From contig CAMWBA010000009.1 in assembly GCA_947172355.1 (NCBI GenBank), forward strand, positions 1 to 38,288: DNA of 38,288 bases, given 5' to 3'. The notes below the pieces were generated by a model. It made no database searches. It had not been told where the DNA came from and was given only the letters and a program-made list of their open reading frames with translations. A program made the position numbers and the translations under genes. The stretch is from an uncultured Bacillota bacterium (GTDB taxonomy: Bacteria; Bacillota; Clostridia; Oscillospirales; Oscillospiraceae). Positions 23,609 to 30,629 of the stretch are shown here, in pieces; position 1 is the stretch's first letter, and every line of letters begins with the position of its first letter.

Positions 23609-25375
23609 TTAATCCAGACAGCTGTAATAGATGGCCCCCACCGCCTGGGCAAACTGGGCCACCGTACAATCCGGCCGGGCGGCCAGCTGCTTCATCAGGG
23701 GGGTATTGGCCAGGCTCTCGTCCGCCGCCGCCAGCCGCAGCCCCGGCTCCCGCCGGGCCGCCCCCTGGCAGATGAGATCAAAACAGGCCGGGTGCTTCAC
23801 CAGCCGTCCGAAGAGCGTGCGCTCCTCCGCCTCCGGGCGCAGGATGAAGTTGATCTCCCGCCAGGTGACGGCCAGATAGGTCCCAATCTCCCGGAAGATC
23901 TCCTGACAGGCCGTCTCCCCCGGCTGAGCGGCCCGCTCCATGAAGAACTCCAGCGCCTGCTTCCGCTGGTCCGTCGGATGGCTGGGAACGACGAGGCGCT
24001 CTCCCTCCCATCGGAACAGCCCCCGGTCCAGAACCTCTTGAAAGAGCCGGGGGGCTTCTCGGGGCAGGCGGCAGGCAGCCAGACGAAAAACGGCGGACTG
24101 TCCTCCGTATTTTTGCAGGGCCCCGGGCAGACTGGTGTTCAAGCTGTTTACGCTGCGCACATCCTCCGAGGGGAAGGAGCGCCCCTCCCAGCTGCCCAGG
24201 TCGATGATCATGTTATAGACCTCCAGGGGAATATCCGGGATGGAGCCGTCAGGCCGGACCCAGCCGGTGCCCAGGTCGGTACCCAGGGAGTGGACAAAAA
24301 AGCCTCGGGACAGATCCGCTCCCGCCGCTCCCTGTTCCACGGCGGCGGTGAAGGCAGCAATTGGGCCATCGTTGGCCGCCATTACCGGCCCGCCTGGCAC
24401 GGTATAGGCGGAAAGGGCCCCATTCAGTCCGGTAATTTGGGCAAACTGTCTCTCATAATCCAGCTCGGGGTTCTTCCGCAGTCCCTGGGTCTTAGGGGTC
24501 TCGCCCCCCACGATGCGGTTTCGGATCACCACATCCGGAAAGGACAAGCCGATGGCATCGAAACCGCGCAGCTCTGCCCCCGCCGCCCGTTCCATCCGTT
24601 CCGCCGCCTGCTCCATCTCCGTTCGAGAGGCGCCGCGGTCCAGAGCGGACTGCTCCACCTCCGCCGCCCGGCCCGCCATACACAGGCTGCCCGCCGCCCG
24701 GAGCAGCCGCGTCAGCAAGAGCAGCGGTTCGGTGAGCTCCTCTGCTCGGGTGCAGGCGGAGGGGAGCCAGTCGAACTCTTTGCACAACATCAGCTGGCCG
24801 GCCACGCTGACGGCCAGCTTCACGTCGGTGCCCCCCACGTCCATCCCTAGCAGCAGTTTCCCCCGGACCCGCCGGAGAAGCTGGTCAAAGACAGGCCGGC
24901 GGGCAGGACTGCGATGAGGTTCGGTGCGGTCCGGTTCGTTCTTCCTGTCAAACATCCGGAACGCAAACCTCTCTGCCCCGCCAAACAGAGCGGCCAGCAC
25001 CCGCTCATTGACATTGAGGCAGCGTCCATAGCCGGTCCGATCCGACTTTTCTGCCCGGGTCTGAAACACCAGGTCCAGACCTTCGGCCAGGGCCACAAGC
25101 CCGGTGTCTGAGGCATCCAAATACAAATCCATCCTCTTTGCCCCCAGGGCGGACAGGATATTGTAGATGTGTGCATAGAGGTATTCGGCAAAAAAGTCCT
25201 CCTCTTGGGCGCCCTCTGCCCGGGGCAGGGTCAGGGGGAACACCCGGACGGAACCGTCATAGAGGGTGGCATGGATATGGAAGGGGCGGGTTCCTTGGGC
25301 TTGAAATACCTCCCGAACCTGAGAGAGATAAACAGGCTGGCCGGCCGCCGCCTGTTCGAGAAAGGTCTCTGTCAT
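23609..25375 (-). CDS. Large ROK-like sugar kinase-fold protein
   Basis: A 588-residue protein with an unrecognised N-terminal part (residues 1-170) and a ROK/actin-like kinase domain after it. The kinase part opens with LLLGMDVGGTDVKLAV (D179, GGT 181-183: phosphate-1 motif), has IGLSFPDVV, a possible catalytic-base segment ANDGPIAAF, and HSLGTDLGTGWV as the phosphate-2 motif. The CxCGxxGC zinc motif of classical ROK proteins is not seen. ATP binding therefore looks intact, but the substrate is unknown. About 300 residues is normal for ROK kinases, so this is nearly double. ATG 25375 follows GAGGAG; an in-frame GTG six codons upstream overlaps that site. It is monocistronic, with an extended -10 promoter and the terminator at 23531-23568. 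It may be a sugar kinase or a sensor. Confidence 0.7.
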   Translation of the reverse strand: MTETFLEQAAAGQPVYLSQVREVFQAQGTRPFHIHATLYDGSVRVFPLTLPRAEGAQEEDFFAEYLYAHIYNILSALGAKRMDLYLDASDTGLVALAEGLDLVFQTRAEKSDRTGYGRCLNVNERVLAALFGGAERFAFRMFDRKNEPDRTEPHRSPARRPVFDQLLRRVRGKLLLGMDVGGTDVKLAVSVAGQLMLCKEFDWLPSACTRAEELTEPLLLLTRLLRAAGSLCMAGRAAEVEQSALDRGASRTEMEQAAERMERAAGAELRGFDAIGLSFPDVVIRNRIVGGETPKTQGLRKNPELDYERQFAQITGLNGALSAYTVPGGPVMAANDGPIAAFTAAVEQGAAGADLSRGFFVHSLGTDLGTGWVRPDGSIPDIPLEVYNMIIDLGSWEGRSFPSEDVRSVNSLNTSLPGALQKYGGQSAVFRLAACRLPREAPRLFQEVLDRGLFRWEGERLVVPSHPTDQRKQALEFFMERAAQPGETACQEIFREIGTYLAVTWREINFILRPEAEERTLFGRLVKHPACFDLICQGAARREPGLRLAAADESLANTPLMKQLAARPDCTVAQFAQAVGAIYYSCLD

Positions 25376-25408
25376 AAAACGATCACTCCTCACCCGGTTG
25401 ATTTCCCT

Positions 25409-25417
25409 ATTATATCA
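25409..25417 (-). promoter_or_regulatory. Extended -10 promoter of the ROK-like gene
   Basis: Minus strand reads TGATATAAT: a perfect TATAAT (25409-25414) preceded by TG-N. There is no good -35, which extended -10 promoters tolerate. It lies 34 bp upstream of the start codon. Confidence 0.6.
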
Positions 25418-25559
25418 CAGGCCAGCCGAGGAACGAAGGTCTGCCGGTAAATTTTTTTGGCGTGATAGTGCAAAATATTGTCCGGTTATTGATAGAATTT
25501 TTTTGTGTCATGCCATATTATGATATCGCTCTGAAACTACAGCCTGTGAGGTGTCTGCA

Positions 25560-26723
25560 ATGTCTCTGCTTTTGTCTGTGATTTATCTGGCCTTTATCAG
25601 TTTGGGCCTGCCCGACTCCCTCCTCGGGTCGGCCTGGCCCTCCATGTATGGTCCGCTGGGAGTGCCCATGTCCTATGCCGGCGGCATTTCTATGATTATC
25701 GCCTTGGGAACCACCGTATCCAGCCTGCTCAGCGACCGGCTGACCAAGCGCTTCGGAGCGGGACGGGTGACCGCCTTTAGTGTGGGGACCACCGCTTTGG
25801 CTCTGCTGGGCTTTTCTGTCAGCGGCACTTACTGGCAGCTGTGCCTGTGGGCCATCCCCTATGGGTTGGGCGCGGGCAGTGTGGATGCGGCACTGAATAA
25901 CTATGTCGCGCTGCACTACGCCAGCCGGCACATGAGCTGGCTGCACTGTATGTGGGGACTGGGCGCCACCGTAGGGCCCTACATCATGGGCTTCGCCCTC
26001 ACTGCCGGACAGAGCTGGCATATGGGCTACCGAACCATCGGACTGCTCCAAATCGCTCTGACCGCCTTGCTGGTCATCAGCCTCCCTCTGTGGAACACCC
26101 GAGCAGCTGGGGGAGCTGTGCCGGCGGACAGCAGCCAGGCTCTTTCCCTGCGTCAGATTCTCTCCATCCCTGGGGCAAAGGCGGTGATGGGCGCGTTTTT
26201 TTGCTACTGCGCCTTGGAGCAGACCACCGCCCTGTGGGCCAGCAGCTATCTGGTACTGCAAAAAGGGGTTCCGGCTGAGACAGCTGCCCGCTTTGCCGGA
26301 CTGTTCTTCATCGGAATTACTGCGGGCAGGGGACTGTGCGGCTTTTTGACCCTAGCGCTCAGCGATATTCAGATGGTGCGTCTGGGCCAGGCCGTCATTG
26401 CCGCAGGTACTGCCGCCCTGCTGCTCCCCTTCGGAGAGGCCGCCTCTCTGGCGGGTCTGATTCTGGTAGGGCTGGGCTGTGCCCCCATCTACCCCTCCCT
26501 GATCCACTCCACTCCGGACCACTTCGGCGCCGGCCGCTCCCAGGCCATCATCGGCGTTCAGATGGCCAGCGCCTATGTGGGCATCCTCCTGATGCCGCCC
26601 CTTTTCGGCCTGATCGCCGCCCGCCTCTCCACTGCGCTGTTCCCCCTCTATCTTTTGGCCAATCTGATTGTACTGTCCGCCGCACACGAACTGCTGCTGC
26701 GCAGCACCAAGAAAGGAGCTTAA
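25560..26723 (+). CDS. MFS transporter (sugar/FucP-like)
   Basis: A 387-residue major facilitator with about twelve helices. Seen: GLPDSLLGSAWPSM in helix 1, the loop 2-3 motif LSDRLTKRFGAGRV (MFS motif A style D-R-K/R-G), YGLGAGSVDAALNNYVALHY in helix 4 and, in the second half, GLGCAPIYPSLIHSTPDHFG, a phrase common in FucP/fucose-glucose-type permeases. ATG 25560 is preferred over GTG 25551 because GTGAGG is at proper distance only for the ATG. It heads a three-gene operon with a 79-residue protein and a PHP phosphatase. It likely takes up a sugar or related small solute by proton symport; the substrate is inferred only at family level. Confidence 0.85.
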   Translation: MSLLLSVIYLAFISLGLPDSLLGSAWPSMYGPLGVPMSYAGGISMIIALGTTVSSLLSDRLTKRFGAGRVTAFSVGTTALALLGFSVSGTYWQLCLWAIPYGLGAGSVDAALNNYVALHYASRHMSWLHCMWGLGATVGPYIMGFALTAGQSWHMGYRTIGLLQIALTALLVISLPLWNTRAAGGAVPADSSQALSLRQILSIPGAKAVMGAFFCYCALEQTTALWASSYLVLQKGVPAETAARFAGLFFIGITAGRGLCGFLTLALSDIQMVRLGQAVIAAGTAALLLPFGEAASLAGLILVGLGCAPIYPSLIHSTPDHFGAGRSQAIIGVQMASAYVGILLMPPLFGLIAARLSTALFPLYLLANLIVLSAAHELLLRSTKKGA

Positions 26724-26725
26724 TC

Positions 26726-26965
26726 ATGTTTAAAATCATGTCCATTCCCAATACCGACCGCTTTTTCCAGGTGGTAGAGGCGAGCTGCGGCAATGTCTTT
26801 CTCCAGCTGCCCGATAACACCCGCTGCGACTTAAAGCGGGACCACACCGCCCGGCAGCTGCTCCGGGCCATGCACCCCGGGCAGGAGGGGCTGTGCATCC
26901 GCCTTACCAATCCCAGCGACCTCTCCGGCTTTGTGCGGTATATGATGGAGGCGTCCTATGACTAA
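26726..26965 (+). CDS. Small protein of unknown function (79 aa)
   Basis: A short soluble protein starting MFKIMSIPNTDRFFQVVEAS and ending in FVRYMMEASYD. No signal, membrane helix, Cys pair or known motif is seen; predicted composition suggests a small alpha/beta domain (two short strands around VFLQLP, helix around TARQLLRAM, C-terminal helix). I do not recognise the family. Evidence that it is real: AAAGGAG 7 bp upstream of ATG, placement 2 bp after the MFS stop, and an 8-bp overlap of its end with the PHP gene start, all typical of a coupled operon. It may be a carrier/accessory for the transporter or the phosphatase; this is speculation. Confidence 0.7.
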   Translation: MFKIMSIPNTDRFFQVVEASCGNVFLQLPDNTRCDLKRDHTARQLLRAMHPGQEGLCIRLTNPSDLSGFVRYMMEASYD

Positions 26966-27758
26966 ATCCTATTACTCGGCAGACTACCACCTCCATACCG
27001 CTTTCAGCGATGACTCGCAAGCGCCGATGGAGGAAATGGTACGCCGGGCGCTGGCGCTGGGACTTTCTGAAATCTGTTTTACAGAACATGTGGACTACGG
27101 CATCAAAACCGTTTTAAACTGCGACTACCCCAGCTACTTTGCCGCCCTGGAAGAGATGCGGGAGTCCTACCACGGTCAAATTACCATTCGGGCCGGTATT
27201 GAATTCGGCGTCCAGCGGGAGACCATCCCGCAATATCAGGCGGATATCCTGCAATATCCCTTTGACTTTGTAATTCTAAGCAATCATCAGGTGGGCAACC
27301 AGGAGTTTTGGAACGGCAAGTTTCAAGAGGGGAAGACCCAGGCGGAGTTTCACGCCGCCTATTACCAGGCCATCCTGGATGTGGCGGAGCACTATCAGGG
27401 GTACTGTGTCCTGGGGCACCTGGACATGATTAAGCGGTATGATCCCTATGCGCCATACCCGGACGAGGCCGTCCTGCCGGTGATCGAAAAGATCCTTCGC
27501 CGGGCCATTCAAGACGGAAAGGGGATCGAGGTCAACACCTCTTCCTTTCAGTATGGGCTTCAGGACCTGACCCCGTCGGAGACAATTTTGGAACTGTACC
27601 ACGAATTGGGCGGCAGGGTCCTCACCATCGGCTCCGACGCCCACAGTCCCCATCGCCTGGCCGACCACATCCCGGAGGTTCGGGAAATTCTGAGGGAGAT
27701 CGGTTTCCGGGAATTTTGTACCTTTGAACGGATGCAGCCACGGTTTCACCCCTTATAA
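26958..27758 (+). CDS. PHP-domain phosphatase (histidinol-phosphatase HisJ-like)
   Basis: A 266-residue metal-dependent phosphoesterase of the PHP superfamily. Metal ligands appear in order: DYHLHTAFSDDS (H11, H13), CFTEHVDYG, RAGIEFGV (Glu), SNHQVGNQEF (His), LGHLDMIKRY and GSDAHSPH (Asp-His) near residue 228, which is the full PHP set. Length and motif spacing agree with HisJ-type histidinol-phosphate phosphatases. No other his genes are nearby and the gene shares an operon with a transporter, so the physiological substrate may be a different phosphomonoester. The start overlaps the small gene by 8 bp. A strong terminator follows. Confidence 0.85.
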   Translation: MTKSYYSADYHLHTAFSDDSQAPMEEMVRRALALGLSEICFTEHVDYGIKTVLNCDYPSYFAALEEMRESYHGQITIRAGIEFGVQRETIPQYQADILQYPFDFVILSNHQVGNQEFWNGKFQEGKTQAEFHAAYYQAILDVAEHYQGYCVLGHLDMIKRYDPYAPYPDEAVLPVIEKILRRAIQDGKGIEVNTSSFQYGLQDLTPSETILELYHELGGRVLTIGSDAHSPHRLADHIPEVREILREIGFREFCTFERMQPRFHPL

Positions 27759-27764
27759 GCAGCA

Positions 27765-27805
27765 CTCCGTCCAGCCTGCCTTGGCTGGGCGGAGCGCCGC
27801 TTTTT
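27765..27805 (+). terminator. Rho-independent terminator after the PHP gene
   Basis: CTCCGTCCAGCC (27765-27776) pairs with 27783-27794 with one G-U pair, with a short GC extension, followed by five T at 27801-27805. It ends the MFS-small protein-PHP operon. Confidence 0.82.
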
Positions 27806-27827
27806 CCACACGCTTTCAATTTAGGAG

Positions 27828-27856
27828 TTCAAATCCGCGCAAAAGTGTGATATACT
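27828..27856 (+). promoter_or_regulatory. Predicted promoter of the first TetR gene
   Basis: TTCAAA (27828-27833), 17-bp spacer, TATACT (27851-27856) with a TG-N extension (TGATATACT). The start would be about 25 bases before the start codon. Confidence 0.6.
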
Positions 27857-27887
27857 TTTTTTATTTCTGGCAAAGGAGTTATCGCCC

Positions 27888-28448
27888 ATGCAAAATTCCA
27901 CTCGACAGGCTATCAAGGACACTTTTTTGACCCTTCTGGACCAGCGGCCTCTCAGCCGGATCACCGTCAAAGACATTGTGGACTCCTGCGGCGTCAACCG
28001 CAACTCCTTTTACTACCACTTCGAGGGCATCCCTGCTCTTATCAATGAAATTGTGGCGGAACAGGTGGGAGAACTCGTCCGCCGCCACCCCACAGTGGAC
28101 AGTCTGGAACAGGGCTTTGATGCAGCGGTCAGCTTTCTCCGGCAGTACAAACGGATGGTTCTGCACATCTATAACTCGGTCAGCCGGGACATCTTTGAAG
28201 CCCATCTCATGGAGGTGTGCCGCTATGTGGTGACCTCCTACGTTGAAGCGGATTTTTCCGGTCAGTCCCTCTCCCCCCAGGACCAAGAACTGCTGATCCG
28301 CTATCACCGGTGTGAGTGCTTTGGACATATCATCGACTGGCTGAACAGCGGCATGGAGGAGGATATCTCCGCCTACTTCCACCGGGTCTATGCGTTAAAG
28401 CGGGGCTGGGAAGATATGCTGCGAACTACGCCCCCCTCCGGTTCCTAA
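27888..28448 (+). CDS. TetR-family transcriptional regulator
   Basis: A 186-residue regulator. The N-terminal helix-turn-helix is ITVKDIVDSCGVNRNSFYYHF (in part: VKDIVDSCGVNRNSFYYHF, residues 25-43), the classic TetR recognition-helix signature. The C-terminal ligand domain resembles the DhaS/TetR_C group (short, with AVSFLRQYKRMVLHIYNSV). ATG 27888 follows AAAGGAG. It is convergent with the MMPL transporter gene, with a shared terminator between them. TetR proteins often control adjacent transporters, but here the adjoining promoters are not shared, so the target is unclear. Confidence 0.88.
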   Translation: MQNSTRQAIKDTFLTLLDQRPLSRITVKDIVDSCGVNRNSFYYHFEGIPALINEIVAEQVGELVRRHPTVDSLEQGFDAAVSFLRQYKRMVLHIYNSVSRDIFEAHLMEVCRYVVTSYVEADFSGQSLSPQDQELLIRYHRCECFGHIIDWLNSGMEEDISAYFHRVYALKRGWEDMLRTTPPSGS

Positions 28449-28455
28449 CAACCGA

Positions 28456-28492
28456 AGCGGTCCGCGCCCTCTCCCGGCGCGGACCGCTTTTT
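28456..28492. terminator. Terminator between convergent TetR and MMPL genes
   Basis: AGCGGTCCGCGCC (28456-28468) pairs perfectly with 28476-28488 and is followed by TTTTT on the plus strand. It lies 7 bp after the TetR stop and 3 bp before the stop of the MMPL gene. The minus side lacks a T-tract. Confidence 0.85.
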
Positions 28493-28495
28493 GGG

Positions 28496-30613
28496 TTATG
28501 GCACACTTGCGGCCGCCGGTTGTTCCTTATTCTCCCGCTTTGCCGGCGGATTCTTCCGCCAGTAAAGGCTGGTCTTGCGGAACACCGGTTCACAGACACA
28601 CAGCACCGCCGGCATAAAGAAGATGCTCACCAAGGCGGAGATCAGCGCGCCCCGGGCCAGCATGGTGCAGATGGCGCCGATCAGGTCAATGGAGGAGACG
28701 AAGGACACGCCCAGCGTGGCGGAGAAGAGCACCAGAGCGCTGGTGATGATGGACGCGTCCGAGGAGTCCGCCGCAATCTGGATGGCCTCAAGCCGGTCCT
28801 TGCCGGCACGCAGTTCGTCCTGGAAGCGGGAGGTCATCAAAATAGCGTAGTCCACCGTAGCCCCCAGCTGGATACAGCTGATAATGCACGGGGCAATGAA
28901 GCACACCTGTGCCCCGGTGAAGTAGCTCATTCCTTGGTTAATCATAATGGCCAGTTCAATGGTGGCCACCAACACAGCCGGAATGGAGATGGATTTGAAG
29001 ACCAGCGCAATAATGACAAAGATGGCGGCAACGGAGATCACATTGGTCACCATGATGTCCACATTCATGGTCTCGATCAGATCCCGGTACATGGCGCCCT
29101 CGCCGGTAATCATGGCGTTGGGGTCATGGTCGTCCAAAATGGCCTGCATCTGTTCCAGCTGCTCCGCCACCGCATCGGTAGCCGGCTCCCGATTGGAATT
29201 GACCATCATCATTTGATAGCCGCCTTGTTTCAGAATATCCCGGACCTCCTCGGGGACAAAGAAGTCCGGTATTCCAGTGCCCAGCATCTTGTGATAGCTC
29301 AATACGCTGGTCACCCCCGGCACCTCCTCCATCCGATTCTCAATGTCGCTCATCTGGGCCGGCGTCAGGTCGTCCCGCAGAAGGATGAAATGGGACACCG
29401 CCATGTCAAAGTCGTTCTTCAACTTCTCGTTGCTGATGATGGAGGGCAGGTCCCGGGGCAGAGATTCGTCCAGCTTATAATACATTTCAGTGTGTTTCTG
29501 GGAGTACCAGGCGGGAGGGACACACAGCAGCATCAGCACCGCAAAAACTCTCCGGTGGCGGATGACAAAGGCGTTAATTTTGTGCATACTGGGCAGATAG
29601 GGCCGGTGGGCAAAGCGGACAATCTGCTTGTCGAACACCAGCACCAGGGCGGGCAGGACAAAGATCACGGTGGCAATACCCAGCACCACCCCTTTGGCCA
29701 TGACCAGCCCGATATTTTTGCCCAGCGTCATCTGCATAAAGCACAGCGCCAAAAACCCCGCGATGGTGGTGGCGCTGGACCCGGACAGCGACCGGAAAGC
29801 CGCCACAATGGCCTGAGCCATGGCGTCCCGTACATCCTCATAGTGTTTGCGCTCCTCCATATAGCGGTGGTAGAGGAAGATGGAGTAGTCCATGGTAACG
29901 CCCAGCTGAAGAACGGCGGCGATGGCTTTGGTGATGTAGGAGATTTCCCCCAGAATGATATTGGTGCCGAAGTTATAGACGATGGCCATGCCGATCCCGG
30001 ACAGAAACACCAGGGGCAAGGCAAAGGACTCCAACGTCAGCAGCATCACCGCCAGGGCCAGAACCACCGCCAGGCTGACAAAGATGGGCAGCTCTTTGTC
30101 CATGATGGCACAGGTATCCCGAACCACCACCGAAAAGCCGGCCAGGAAGCATGTTTCGTTGCACAGGGCCCGAACCTGATCAATCGCGTCCATGGTCTCG
30201 TCCGAAGCGCCGGGATAGTCATACTGGACAATCATCATGGTGGCGCTGCCCGAGAAAAAGATATCTCGAAAGGAGACCGGAATCATCTCGGTGGGAATCT
30301 GGATGCCCACCAGGTTGGACAGCCACAGGGCGTTGGACACCCCAGGTACCTTCTTGATCTCGTTGAGCAGCTGGTTGCTGTAGCCAGCAGGCATACCGTC
30401 CACCACCAGCATACTGGTGGCCGCCATGTGGAAGGGGTCTTCCAGCAGTTTCTCCCCCTGGGAGGAGGGCAGATCCTCCGGAAGATAGGAGAGGATATCA
30501 TAGTTGACGCGGGTCGCGACATAGCCCAGCGCCGAGGGAATCAGCAGCAGCACAGCAACCAGAGCCACCAGTTTTGGCTTTCTGGTCAGCCAATGGGCAA
30601 TCTTTTCCACCAT
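28496..30613 (-). CDS. MMPL/RND-family transporter
   Basis: A 705-residue membrane protein with two repeated halves, each with a helix, a large extracytoplasmic domain and a cluster of five or so helices: the RND/MMPL plan. Half one starts at KPKLVALVAVLLLIPSALGY, with MDYSIFLYHRYMEER in the core, and half two at HRRVFAVLMLLCVPP, with the equivalent VDYAILMTSRFQDE. These paired D-Y-x-I-x-x-x-x-R segments are hallmarks of MMPL proteins and include the proton-relay Asp. The length is typical for the Firmicute YdfJ-like group. Export of lipids or amphipathic compounds is the usual family role. ATG 30613 has AAAGGAGGGG upstream. It is 16 bp after the gene for a large exported coiled-coil protein and is presumably co-transcribed with it. 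Confidence 0.9.
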   Translation of the reverse strand: MVEKIAHWLTRKPKLVALVAVLLLIPSALGYVATRVNYDILSYLPEDLPSSQGEKLLEDPFHMAATSMLVVDGMPAGYSNQLLNEIKKVPGVSNALWLSNLVGIQIPTEMIPVSFRDIFFSGSATMMIVQYDYPGASDETMDAIDQVRALCNETCFLAGFSVVVRDTCAIMDKELPIFVSLAVVLALAVMLLTLESFALPLVFLSGIGMAIVYNFGTNIILGEISYITKAIAAVLQLGVTMDYSIFLYHRYMEERKHYEDVRDAMAQAIVAAFRSLSGSSATTIAGFLALCFMQMTLGKNIGLVMAKGVVLGIATVIFVLPALVLVFDKQIVRFAHRPYLPSMHKINAFVIRHRRVFAVLMLLCVPPAWYSQKHTEMYYKLDESLPRDLPSIISNEKLKNDFDMAVSHFILLRDDLTPAQMSDIENRMEEVPGVTSVLSYHKMLGTGIPDFFVPEEVRDILKQGGYQMMMVNSNREPATDAVAEQLEQMQAILDDHDPNAMITGEGAMYRDLIETMNVDIMVTNVISVAAIFVIIALVFKSISIPAVLVATIELAIMINQGMSYFTGAQVCFIAPCIISCIQLGATVDYAILMTSRFQDELRAGKDRLEAIQIAADSSDASIITSALVLFSATLGVSFVSSIDLIGAICTMLARGALISALVSIFFMPAVLCVCEPVFRKTSLYWRKNPPAKRENKEQPAAASVP

Positions 30614-30629
30614 GGGATATCCCCTCCTT

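Noticed and set aside
23315-24850. Open frame of 511 codons spanning the XRE gene end and the ROK-like gene
   Set aside because: It passes through the XRE coding region and a terminator in another frame; the composition is typical of a shadow.
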